Under the pieces are notes generated by a model. The model was not told where the DNA came from, did not search any database, and saw only the letters and a list, made by a program, of their open reading frames with translations. From Enterobacter sp. Bisph1 (GTDB taxonomy: Bacteria > Pseudomonadota > Gammaproteobacteria > Enterobacterales > Enterobacteriaceae): 64,000 bases of DNA. Location: the NCBI RefSeq assembly GCF_000814905.1, contig NZ_JXAG01000033.1:62001-126000 (forward strand). Direction: 5' to 3'. Positions 50,754-58,183 of the stretch are shown piece by piece. Every line of letters begins with the position of its first letter. The stretch's first letter is position 1. Made by a program: the position numbers and the translations under genes.

Positions 50754-50955
50754 ATTATAAATATTATTTTTCAATAGAATAGAAGCAAATGGAATACAGT
50801 ATTTGTACTACCAAATGAAGGGACACTCAGCCCCTTCTCTCTTTAGTGGCGCTTATTGCCTGGCGATGCGTTTTTATCATTAGCATAGTTACTTTTTCAT
50901 CACTGTGGCCCGATATTAAGATGATGTGAGGAAAAACAATATTACACAGTAGCGT
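50754..50955. other. Island edge, no gene seen
   Basis: About 200 bp, AT-rich (TATAAATATTATTTTTCAAT), between the att-like repeat and the terminator of the next operon. No credible reading frame or integrase remnant was found. Confidence 0.6.
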
Positions 50956-50991
50956 AAAAAAATTGCCGAAGCGGAAACATCGCCCGGCAAT
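50955..50991 (-). terminator. Terminator of the SH3-protein operon
   Basis: On the minus strand ATTGCCG (50991-50985) pairs with CGGCAAT (50968-50962), with an inner GCG/CGC, followed by seven T. It is a strong intrinsic terminator about 28 bases after the stop at 51019. Confidence 0.88.
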
Positions 50992-51018
50992 ATTAAACTC
51001 AGGAGAAAGATAAACCGA

Positions 51019-51630
51019 TCAGGACGAGGGGGGCATTAATGGCTGAACACTACTGCTACTCACCCAGCCATGCGTCGTTTTTCCACTATTACCGACATAT
51101 TCTACCTCTGCCCAGTCGCCATGGGTTTGTATTACCCCTACCACGTCTCCTTTGATGATCCAAGCTTTACGCTGGGTCGAGGCATCAGGCGTGGAGCTTA
51201 GATAAGCCCGTGGGCTGCTTATCTGCATTAGCGTTTGCCAGTGTGTTTGCTGCGTCGTATCCAGCTCCAGCCCAGTCGCAATTTCAGGCATCAGCACATT
51301 CATGCAACCCACATGGTTTTGCCCATCGGGAATGGCTAATGTGACACCAGTGTTATTCGTGGCAATATGGCCCGCGAGTACAGATGAAGACCAGGAAGTA
51401 ATGGTGTTTGGCTGTTGCGCTGAAACATGGCCTTCCAGAAAGAAAGTGCAAGTACGTTTCACGCTGTCATCAGCTGATTCAGAGTAATAGCCGGTAATCT
51501 TTCCTGTTGGTGAGACAGCCAGTAATAAACCTTCATACACGCCGGAGTGAAGCGTCGTAGCATACGAAGAAAACGCGACCATAAACAATGAACATCCACA
51601 AACCATGCGCGTCATTTTCGCTCTCATCAC
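51019..51630 (-). CDS. Exported SH3-domain protein, candidate muramidase immunity
   Basis: 203 residues with a signal peptide (about 1-24, cleavage after SYA). A middle domain with two conserved Cys (RTCTFF, VGCMNV) is followed by a C-terminal bacterial SH3-like domain (about 143-200; IIKGDVVGVIQTHGDWAEVEY). Its start overlaps the stop of the muramidase fragment (ATGA), so the two were coupled. Periplasmic partners coupled to peptidoglycan hydrolases are commonly immunity proteins of type VI effectors. That role is inferred; the gene itself looks intact. Confidence 0.7.
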   Translation of the reverse strand: MMRAKMTRMVCGCSLFMVAFSSYATTLHSGVYEGLLLAVSPTGKITGYYSESADDSVKRTCTFFLEGHVSAQQPNTITSWSSSVLAGHIATNNTGVTLAIPDGQNHVGCMNVLMPEIATGLELDTTQQTHWQTLMQISSPRAYLSSTPDASTQRKAWIIKGDVVGVIQTHGDWAEVEYVGNSGKTTHGWVSSSSVQPLMPPSS

Positions 51631-51933
51631 CGATTCTTCTCCAGGCTTTCATAAGTTCTACGCATTTTAACGTCATAGTCGCCGAAGTCGCTGCCGTTAT
51701 AGTTGAATGCCATATTGTAAAAGTCCTTATTCACCATTGCCGACAGCAGTGAGCTGTTCTTCTTGGACAGATGTAAAAAAGCATTTAATTGCTTTCCGGC
51801 ATTCGCGTTCATATCTTTTAAAAACGTGCCAAGGTCTTTATAGCCGCACGATTCGTAATTAAAGCCCATTATCTGGAACATGCCCCACGAACATGCTTTT
51901 ATCGCAGCCTCGGCATCAAGCGTGTAACCAGAG
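51627..51933 (-). pseudogene. N-acetylmuramidase (DUF3380-like), C-terminal fragment
   Basis: About 100 codons survive, from TLDAEAAIKACSWGMFQIMG to the stop, including GFNYESCGYKDLGTFL and the late MAFNYNGSDFGDYDVKM segment. These match the C-terminal part of N-acetylmuramidase domains found in type VI effectors and phage lysins. The N-terminal half and start are missing: an IS3-family fragment abuts at about 51934. The frame reads on through antisense IS sequence to 52148, which is not a natural protein. Confidence 0.8.
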
Positions 51934-52296
51934 TTGCTGAAAACCGATAACAGCTCTGAATTTGCAGGGAAAATACTGGACAAATGGGTGTATGAACGGG
52001 GGATCCGTAGAGACTTTTCCCGGCCGGGAACACCGACGGACAATGCCACAGTGGAGTCGTTCAATGGCAGGCTGCGACAGGAATGTCTGAACGAGAACTG
52101 GTTCATGTCTCTGGAGGATGCACGTTGCAAAATCGAGGCCTGGCGCATTCACTATAACCAGAGACGTCCCCATTCTGCACTGGGCTGGATGACGCCATCC
52201 GAATTCGCTGAGAAGTCTGCCGGTTGGCAGAATATGCAGCCAACATGAAGCCGGTTATTCCTGATTACGACTGGATCATATTCGGGGTCAGGGTCA
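51934..52296 (+). mobile_element. IS3-family element, right-end fragment
   Basis: It encodes the last 100 or so residues of an IS3-family OrfB transposase: TDNSSEFAGKILDKWVYERG, then FSRPGTPTDNATVESFNG with the catalytic Glu, then NQRRPHSALGWMTPSEF. It ends at a terminal repeat GGGGTCAGGGTCA (to 52296). The left part, with OrfA and the first catalytic Asp, is absent. It truncates the muramidase gene. It is the same type as the copy at 54975. Confidence 0.88.
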
Positions 52297-52480
52297 GACC
52301 CTTGTAGATATTACTTCTCGATTGAGGGAGCAAGCAGGATCGTACAAGATAAAGTTCTCAGCACAGCACCATCACAATGAAATGTCATTCCTTAAACACT
52401 TTAACGAACTGGCCGCTTACCAAGCTCAATCTCATATTTTTTGTGCCGTTCCTAAGATCTTCGGAATTACAACTTTTTAA
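52297..52480 (+). pseudogene. Orphan C-terminal protein fragment
   Basis: Directly after the IS end, a frame without start codon reads VDITSRLREQAGSYKIKFSA, then QHHHNEMSFLKHFNELAAYQ and ends KIFGITTF, about 60 codons. The composition looks like real protein rather than chance. It is probably the tail of a gene whose 5' part was lost with the IS event, perhaps an effector tip or immunity protein. The family was not recognised. Confidence 0.5.
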
Positions 52481-52536
52481 TGAGTACAATTGCTTTACTT
52501 TAAGTTGATTAGGAGCAATATCTGCTGTTGGCACGA

Positions 52537-52568
52537 AGCGGACAGACTAACTCAGTTGAAGGTCCGCT
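52537..52568. repeat. Short inverted repeat upstream of the effector module
   Basis: AGCGGAC (52537-52543) and GTCCGCT (52562-52568) are perfect 7-bp arms around an 18-base loop. They lie in the 148-bp gap between the orphan fragment and the chaperone gene. It may be a hairpin or a protein site; no T-run follows. Confidence 0.5.
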
Positions 52569-52628
52569 GTGAGCGAGAGGCGCACATCCGTAGCTGTCAT
52601 TACACTTAGATAATTTGCTTGCATAGTC

Positions 52629-53495
52629 GTGTATTCATTAACAGGGAACAGATCACTGTTCCGGACTCACGGACCGGAGAAGCTTTACATATCTGAATAT
52701 AACCTCCAGGACTGCAACATTACGGTGCCTGACGTATTTCGCGATCGCACCATGAACCTTTTTACACTCAGCCATACGAATGCCAATGAATTCACCTTCG
52801 TGATTTCACGTGCAACGGCTGCTGTAGAAGACACGCTTCAGTCAGTATCTCTGAGGCTGTCATCAGAACTGCAGGCGACTCTGCAGGATCTCTCACTCAG
52901 CCATGCACGGCTCATTGAACTCAATGGCAGGCAGGCACTGGAACTGTTCTACAGTTTCAAATCCGGCGAAAGAATTATCTTTCAGAAGCAGCGAGTGGTA
53001 CTGACATCTGAAAACAGTACGGGGAAAAAGCTGCTTTGCTTCATTGGCACCTGCCCGGATGCGTTTGACGATTACCATGGCCGGATTTACGACAGCATCA
53101 CGGACAGCATTACGTTTCCGGACGATGCAAAACATTCACCCGTACTGGGCAAACAGATCCCTGCCGACAGTCAGGAAATCTTCTTCAGTTTTGACCGTGA
53201 CAGCCGCGAGTTGAGCGTATTCCCTTCAATTTCTGACCTCTACTCAACGATTGATCTCAACCGGGCCAGGAACGGGAGCTATCTGTTCTTTGACGCTGCC
53301 GGCGACCCCCTGATGCTATCTCCGATACCTGACGGCGAGCATACCGGCCGCTTTGCGCTGTGGGAGATGACAGGTGCCAGGATACCAGGACTAATATCAA
53401 GCCTGCTTCTGGCCAGAAGTGTCCGGGGTATTGACGGCCTGGATACTACTGAAGCCGTTGAGGCTTACCTCAGTCAGCGGATGAATGAAAAATGA
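52629..53495 (+). CDS. Type VI effector chaperone, Eag/DUF1795 (DcrB-like)
   Basis: The recognisable protein starts near residue 23 (EYNLQDCNITVPDVFRDRTM) and forms a DcrB/DUF1795 fold to about residue 165, with a further 110-residue C-terminal domain of unknown type. Eag chaperones bind the N-terminal membrane helices of prePAAR effectors. It overlaps the PAAR gene by four bases. The only standard start is GTG 52629, without a good ribosome site. A GGAGA (52676) lies eight bases before an ATA at 52689 that would give a family-like N-terminus, so the original ATG may have mutated. Confidence 0.78.
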   Translation: MYSLTGNRSLFRTHGPEKLYISEYNLQDCNITVPDVFRDRTMNLFTLSHTNANEFTFVISRATAAVEDTLQSVSLRLSSELQATLQDLSLSHARLIELNGRQALELFYSFKSGERIIFQKQRVVLTSENSTGKKLLCFIGTCPDAFDDYHGRIYDSITDSITFPDDAKHSPVLGKQIPADSQEIFFSFDRDSRELSVFPSISDLYSTIDLNRARNGSYLFFDAAGDPLMLSPIPDGEHTGRFALWEMTGARIPGLISSLLLARSVRGIDGLDTTEAVEAYLSQRMNEK

Positions 53496-54655
53496 GTGGT
53501 GCCGCTGAAGCATTCTCCGCTGCACGCGTGGGGGACGGCATAGAACACTCCGCCTCTAAAGGCTGGCTGGTGCTTGGTCTGATAGGCGGGGCCATTGCCG
53601 GTGCGGCGTTCACGCTGGCCACGGGAGGCGTCGGAACGATAGTCCTGGCCGCGACGGTCGCCGGTGCAGCTGGCGGCGGCGGGCTGGGAGAAGTTCTGGG
53701 TAGCATGTCTTGGGCACCCCACCACGAAAGCGGCTATCTGGTCATTGGCTCATCAAACGTATTCATCAACGGAAGGCCAGCGGTGATGGCGCATATGTCT
53801 GTGGGTGACTGTGACGAGCATGGCCCTGCCCTGCAGCGGGTAGCCGAAGGGTCTTCACGCGTCTATATTAACGGACTGCCCGCTGCCAGGACGGGGGATC
53901 GCTTGACATGCAGTGGTGTCATCAGCGACGGATCTCCCAACGTCATTATTGGTGGTAGTAAAGTACAGACTGACGAAATCAGTCCGGAAATCCCGGACTG
54001 GGTGGACAGAGTACTGCTGGGCGTGGGCCTCGCGGCCACGGCCGTTCTGGCGGGGCCGGCGATAGCCCTGCTGGGCTTTGCGGGAGGCATGGGTGGAGGA
54101 TATGGCGGTGCTTACATTGGCGGGAAATTATGGGGAGAAGGCTCTGACGGCCAGAAGTGGCTTTCGCTGGGTGGTGCGTTTGCAGGCGGCCTTGTCGGCG
54201 CAAAAGGAGGGGCAGCCTTCAGTGCGTGGCGTAACACGCCCAAGAGCCTCATCAACCTTAAAGAAATAGAACCCCAGCTGGCCACCGATCCGGACAGTGC
54301 CTTTTTCTGGTCAGGACGCACTCAAGGTGTCGGCGGTCCTGACGTCGCAGAAGCCATCGCGAAGTCCCGGGGCGGTGTCACGCTCGAATCCACAATCAAA
54401 GATAAAAACATTAAAATGCCTGAATGGGATTTCGATAACCCGCAGAGCATCAAGGCCTGGGAGGACGTCTCCGCGTCTTATGCAAAACAGGTATCAGGAG
54501 AAGTCAGGGCCGTAGTGGGACAATCGCTGCGTGAAGGCAATATATGGGAAAACGTTGAGTTACCGCGCCTGATGGGCAATGATAATGTCACGAAAATCAC
54601 AACAATCGATCCGGTATCACAGACGGAAAAAGTTATTTTTGTAAGGGATAATTGA
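53492..54655 (+). CDS. prePAAR-PAAR type VI effector with C-terminal toxin domain
   Basis: 387 residues. The prePAAR motif AARxxDxxxH is at 10-19 (AARVGDGIEH). A first hydrophobic region (24-70) precedes the PAAR domain (about 74-160; SSNVFINGRPAVMAHM, VYINGLPAARTGDRLTCSG) that caps the VgrG spike. A second hydrophobic, Gly-rich region (172-243) precedes a C-terminal domain (about 269-387) starting FFWSGRTQGVGG and containing QVSGEVRAVVG. The layout equals Tse6-type effectors. The toxin fold was not recognised. The gene sits between its chaperone and a small immunity candidate. Confidence 0.88.
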   Translation: MSGAAEAFSAARVGDGIEHSASKGWLVLGLIGGAIAGAAFTLATGGVGTIVLAATVAGAAGGGGLGEVLGSMSWAPHHESGYLVIGSSNVFINGRPAVMAHMSVGDCDEHGPALQRVAEGSSRVYINGLPAARTGDRLTCSGVISDGSPNVIIGGSKVQTDEISPEIPDWVDRVLLGVGLAATAVLAGPAIALLGFAGGMGGGYGGAYIGGKLWGEGSDGQKWLSLGGAFAGGLVGAKGGAAFSAWRNTPKSLINLKEIEPQLATDPDSAFFWSGRTQGVGGPDVAEAIAKSRGGVTLESTIKDKNIKMPEWDFDNPQSIKAWEDVSASYAKQVSGEVRAVVGQSLREGNIWENVELPRLMGNDNVTKITTIDPVSQTEKVIFVRDN

Positions 54656-54656
54656 T

Positions 54657-54884
54657 ATGAAAATTACAGGCACGAGTTCGTATGTGATGCTCGATATCGA
54701 CGGCAAAAAAATCAGGGCAGAGGGTGAAATGGTCGTGGGTGGTTTCGTGGCTGAAAAAAACACCATGAAACAGTTTGAACCCCCCTATGAAAGTGAACCA
54801 GTAACTGAAGCCGTCCGCCAGCACTATATCGATGAAGCAGTCAAAAAAACCCAAGGTTCTCATATGGTTCTGAAATTTTTTTAA
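54657..54884 (+). CDS. Candidate cognate immunity protein
   Basis: 75 residues (MKITGTSSYVMLDIDGKKIR...), starting one base after the effector stop. It is soluble and mixed alpha/beta with no signal peptide, so it would neutralise a toxin acting in the cytoplasm. Position immediately downstream of a PAAR-toxin gene is the strongest argument. No family was recognised. Confidence 0.7.
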   Translation: MKITGTSSYVMLDIDGKKIRAEGEMVVGGFVAEKNTMKQFEPPYESEPVTEAVRQHYIDEAVKKTQGSHMVLKFF

Positions 54885-54974
54885 ATGTGTACCGTGAAGG
54901 TGACCTGCTAATCACTTTCACATCTCACTCCCGCCACAGCATTCAGACAGGCGGAAAGGGGGGCATTGCCGTTC

Positions 54975-55682
54975 TGACCCTGACCCGAAATCCTGCGCCT
55001 TTCAGAAACAGAATTGCGGCATGATCCATACTTTCCTGAACGGAGGGGTCGATGAAAAAATCACGATTCACGGAAGAGCAGTTTGTTTTTCCCGTAAGCA
55101 AGCTGAGCGGAGTACACCGGCCGCAAGCCAGGCATTCCGAACCATGTATGGGGCATGGATTTTGTCTCTGATGCGCTGTTTGACGGTCGCCGGCCCTGCC
55201 TGCTGACGGTCATTGACCTCTACACGCGTGAGTGTCCGGTGATCTGTGTCGGTCAGAACCTTTGATCTGCATAAGTGGCTGAGATGCTGGACAGCATTGC
55301 GCTGAGGCGACAATTACCACTGCTCCTGAAACAGATAATGGCTCTGAATTTGCGGGGAAAATGCTGGATAAATGGGTACACGAAAATCATATACGGATTG
55401 ACTTCTCGCGGCCAGGCACGCCCACGGATAATGACGGTAGAATCATTCAGCGGCAGACTGCGGCAGGAATGCTTGAACGAGAACATGTTCATTTCGCTGG
55501 AGGATGCCCGGTGCAAAATCAAGGCCTGGCGCATACACTATCACCCTGGTCGCCCCCATTCTGTACCGGGCTGGATGACCCCATCCGAATTCGTCGAAAA
55601 ATCTGCCGGTTGCCAGAATATGCAGGCCACATGAAGCTGGTTATTCCTGATTATGGCTGGATCATATTCGGGGCCAGGGTCA
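54975..55682 (+). mobile_element. IS3-family element, internally deleted and frameshifted
   Basis: Both ends are present: left TGACCCTGACCC (54975-54986) and right, inverted, GGGCCAGGGTCA (to 55682). Inside are an OrfA start (MKKSRFTEEQ at 55052), an OrfB piece with the first catalytic Asp (VWGMDFVSDALFDG in shifted frames) and the distal part (FAGKMLDKWVHE, RQECLNENMFISLEDARCKI). At about 708 bp it is much shorter than a full element, and frames are broken. No flanking target duplication is visible. Confidence 0.85.
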
Positions 55683-55834
55683 CATTTCGTCCTGAGTAAT
55701 ATCAAGGTGTATAAATCAACGGGGAGCAGGTCAAGACATCGTGCAGCCTACTGGTGACATACAGTTTTTGTACCACCAGGCTATGGGGAAAAGATTTCAG
55801 TGCTTTAGAGGTTATCTATCAACAGCTTACCCAT
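55683..55834. other. Island edge between IS remnant and ffs, no gene seen
   Basis: About 150 bp with no credible frame. An integrase gene would be expected near this side of an ffs-inserted element, but none is seen here. Confidence 0.5.
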
Positions 55835-55859
55835 AAATGGGTGGGGGCCCTGCCAGCTA
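55835..55859. repeat. ffs-proximal copy of the att-like repeat
   Basis: The 25 bases AAATGGGTGGGGG, CCC and TGCCAGCTA overlap the last 21 bases of the ffs gene and four bases beyond. They are duplicated at 50730-50753 as a direct repeat. Together they bound about 5.1 kb of island-like DNA. Confidence 0.75.
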
Positions 55860-55952
55860 CATCCCGGCACACGCGTCATCTGCCCTGGCTGCTTCCTTCC
55901 GGACCTGACCTGGTGAACAGAGTAGCGTTGCGGGAGAACCAACAGAGCCCCC
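55839..55952 (-). ncRNA. ffs: 4.5S RNA of the signal recognition particle
   Basis: A 114-nt RNA gene on the minus strand, starting GGGGGCTCTGTTGG and ending GGCCCCCACCC; the ends pair with each other. It contains the Ffh- and EF-G-related core GTCCGGAAGGAAGCAGCC (55904-55887). The length equals E. coli 4.5S RNA. It guides co-translational membrane targeting with Ffh. Its 3' end carries the att-like repeat, so the gene remained intact after island insertion. It is upstream of and divergent to atl. Confidence 0.97.
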
Positions 55953-56111
55953 ATTGAGAGCGTTGTTACCCAACGCGCTGGCGCATTATCCCTGTCCGGG
56001 ATGGCAATTGCAAGCCGTGGCCGGGCGTATGCTGGTTTATTGCGCAATCGCCTCTTCACAGCGGTCGCCTCGCTGTTTATGCTGCCCTTTATTCTCCTGC
56101 AGGACATCAAA

Positions 56112-56423
56112 ATGGATACACAGGACGCTTTCCCGCAGCGGGTATGGCAGATAGTCGCCGCCATCCCCGAAGGGTATGTGACAACGTATGGCGATGTGGC
56201 GAAGCTGGCGGGTTCGCCGCGCGCGGCGCGCCAGGTTGGCGGCGTGCTAAAGCGCTTGCCGGAAGGCAGTACATTACCCTGGCATCGGGTGGTGAATCGC
56301 CATGGCGATATCTCGCTGCGCGGGCCGGATTTACAGCGTCAGCGCCAGGCGTTACTGGCAGAAGGGATTGCCGTATCAGGCAGTGGTCATATCGATTTAC
56401 AACACTATCGCTGGATCTATTAA
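56112..56423 (+). CDS. atl: Alkyltransferase-like protein Atl (YbaZ)
   Basis: 103 residues from ATG 56112 (MDTQDAFPQRVWQIV), with GGACATC upstream; E. coli Atl has an N-terminal extension (129 residues) not clearly preserved here. The MGMT-like DNA-binding domain has TTYGDVAKLAGSPRAARQVG. The motif LPWHRVV has Trp where O6-alkylguanine transferases have the acceptor Cys (PCHRV). It therefore flags O6-alkylguanine for nucleotide excision repair rather than removing the lesion. Confidence 0.94.
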   Translation: MDTQDAFPQRVWQIVAAIPEGYVTTYGDVAKLAGSPRAARQVGGVLKRLPEGSTLPWHRVVNRHGDISLRGPDLQRQRQALLAEGIAVSGSGHIDLQHYRWIY

Positions 56424-56427
56424 AGCT

Positions 56428-56453
56428 AAAGCTCCTCCCGAAAGAGGAGCTTT
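56428..56453. terminator. Bidirectional terminator between atl and ybaY
   Basis: A perfect 10-bp stem, AAAGCTCCTC (56428-56437) with GAGGAGCTTT (56444-56453), has a 6-base loop between the convergent genes. The A/T ends provide a short T-tract on both strands. Confidence 0.8.
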
Positions 56454-56459
56454 CTCACA

Positions 56460-57029
56460 TTAGAACTGTGTTGGTGCGGGTTTCGCTTCCGACGGACTTA
56501 CCTGAGTTGGCGACGTGGAAGGAACCGTGGTGGCCGCCCCGCCGGTTTGCTGCAGCGGTACTGCGGTTTGCTGTACCGGTACCAGCGTCAGGTCAACTTT
56601 GGTGCCACCCTGGTTGATGACCGGCTTAACCGTATCGGTGATAAAGACCAGTTTATCATCGACGGTAATAGCGGCACTCAGCAGGATACGGGCGTTCGGC
56701 TGGATATCCGCCGGGTTAAACGGCAGCACATAGCTGAACGGCGGCTGTTTACCTTCGGTGCGAACGGCTTTCTGTGCCAGCACTTTCGACGGCGCATCGG
56801 CCAGCGAAGCGTCAGATACCGTCACGGTGAGTACCGCGTTCGGCGGCAGCGCAACTTTCTGACGGATCCAAACCGAACCGGAAACATTCGGTTGCGCGAT
56901 AGCCGGCTTATTCGTTGCCGCAGGCGCATTGGGGTTCGGTGCCGGAGTAGGAATATCACTGCCCTTTTGGGCGCAGGCTGACAGCGCGACCGCAACTGCT
57001 AAACCACTTAACATGTGCACGAGTTTCAT
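56460..57029 (-). CDS. ybaY: Outer-membrane-type lipoprotein YbaY
   Basis: 189 residues (E. coli 190) from ATG 57029 (MKLVHMLSGLAVAV). The lipobox LSAC has the lipidated Cys19. A Pro/Ala-rich linker (about 28-45) is followed by a YscW-type beta domain (IRQKVALPPNAVLTVTVSD) and a low-complexity Thr/Pro/Gln tail. The function is unknown. It is convergent with atl and divergent from tesB. Confidence 0.94.
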   Translation of the reverse strand: MKLVHMLSGLAVAVALSACAQKGSDIPTPAPNPNAPAATNKPAIAQPNVSGSVWIRQKVALPPNAVLTVTVSDASLADAPSKVLAQKAVRTEGKQPPFSYVLPFNPADIQPNARILLSAAITVDDKLVFITDTVKPVINQGGTKVDLTLVPVQQTAVPLQQTGGAATTVPSTSPTQVSPSEAKPAPTQF

Positions 57030-57248
57030 TGATTGATTTCTCCTTATCTTCAATGCACCAGCAGGCCATTGCCCGCCAGACTGTGTGGTCAAACCACCGT
57101 AAACCTGAATAAGTGTGGCACAGGTACCGGATATATTCCTGTAAAGGGCTATCTATTCAGATTATTGAACCCATCGGACCCGCAATTTTTCCAGGTTATA
57201 CTAATGGGATAATTCGCTCCGTCAGCCGTTTATTATTTGAGGAAATGT

Positions 57249-58109
57249 ATGAGTCAGGCGTTATCTAATCTGCTGGCATTATTGAATCTGGAAAAAATTG
57301 AAGAAGGTCTGTTTCGCGGACAGAGCGAAGATTTAGGTTTGCGTCAGGTTTTTGGCGGCCAGGTGGTCGGCCAGGCGCTGTATGCCGCAAAAGAGACGGT
57401 GCCCGCCGAGCGTCTGGTGCATTCGTTTCACAGCTACTTTTTGCGTCCGGGCGATAGCCAAAAGCCGATTGTTTATGACGTGGAAGTGCTACGTGATGGC
57501 ACCAGTTTTAGCGCCCGCCGCGTTGCCGCTATCCAGAATGGCAAACCGATTTTCTATATGACCGCCTCGTTCCAGGGCCCGGAAACCGGCTACGAGCATC
57601 AAAAAACAATGCCGCCCGCGCCATCGCCGGATTCGCTGAAATCAGAAACGGAGATTGCCCGCGATCTCTCCCATTTGCTGCCGCCGCAGGTGAAAGAGAA
57701 ATTCCTCAGCGACAAGCCGCTGGAGATCCGCCCGGTAGAGTTCCATAACCCGCTAAAAGGCCATGTCGCCGAACCTTCCCGTCAGGTGTGGATCCGCGCC
57801 AACGGCACGGTTCAGGAGGAGTTTCGTGTCCATCAGTATCTGCTTGGCTACGCCTCCGATTTTAACTTCCTGCCCGTCGCGCTGCAGCCCCACGGCGTGG
57901 GTTTTCTTGAGCGCGGCATGCAGGTCGCTACCATCGATCACTCGATGTGGTTCCACCGTCCGTTTAACATCAACGAATGGCTGCTCTACAGTGTGGAAAG
58001 TACTTCAGCGTCCAGCGCGCGCGGCTTCGTACGCGGCGAGTTTTATACGCAAGATGGCGTGCTGGTGGCTTCCAGCGTGCAGGAAGGCGTAATGCGCAAT
58101 CGTAATTAA
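57249..58109 (+). CDS. tesB: Acyl-CoA thioesterase II TesB
   Basis: 286 residues from ATG 57249 ([14 protein letters not shown]), with GAGGAAA upstream; same length as E. coli. It has a double hotdog fold: the N-terminal half has the [11 protein letters not shown] segment, and the C-terminal half has [11 protein letters not shown] with a catalytic Asp, and [12 protein letters not shown]. It hydrolyses medium- and long-chain acyl-CoA. It ends at a strong bidirectional terminator. Confidence 0.97.
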   Translation: MSQALSNLLALLNLEKIEEGLFRGQSEDLGLRQVFGGQVVGQALYAAKETVPAERLVHSFHSYFLRPGDSQKPIVYDVEVLRDGTSFSARRVAAIQNGKPIFYMTASFQGPETGYEHQKTMPPAPSPDSLKSETEIARDLSHLLPPQVKEKFLSDKPLEIRPVEFHNPLKGHVAEPSRQVWIRANGTVQEEFRVHQYLLGYASDFNFLPVALQPHGVGFLERGMQVATIDHSMWFHRPFNINEWLLYSVESTSASSARGFVRGEFYTQDGVLVASSVQEGVMRNRN

Positions 58110-58132
58110 ACGCGATGGATGATTAACAAACG

Positions 58133-58158
58133 AAAGCCTCCGATATGGAGGCTTTTTT
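58133..58158. terminator. Bidirectional terminator between tesB and amtB
   Basis: AAAGCCTCC (58133-58141) pairs with GGAGGCTTT (58147-58155) around GATAT, followed by further T. It sits between the convergent tesB and amtB. Confidence 0.92.
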
Positions 58159-58183
58159 ATGCTCAGGAGATAACGCAATCTAA

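Noticed and set aside
51627-52148. 173-residue continuous frame including the muramidase tail
   Set aside because: Its N-terminal part is antisense IS transposase sequence, so the long frame is a chance fusion, not a natural protein.
53470-53725. Small antisense frames under the PAAR gene start
   Set aside because: They reflect the Gly/Ala-rich membrane segment on the other strand; no independent support.
55805-56164. 119-residue frame across ffs
   Set aside because: It runs through the 4.5S RNA gene and the atl 5' end; the RNA gene explains the sequence.
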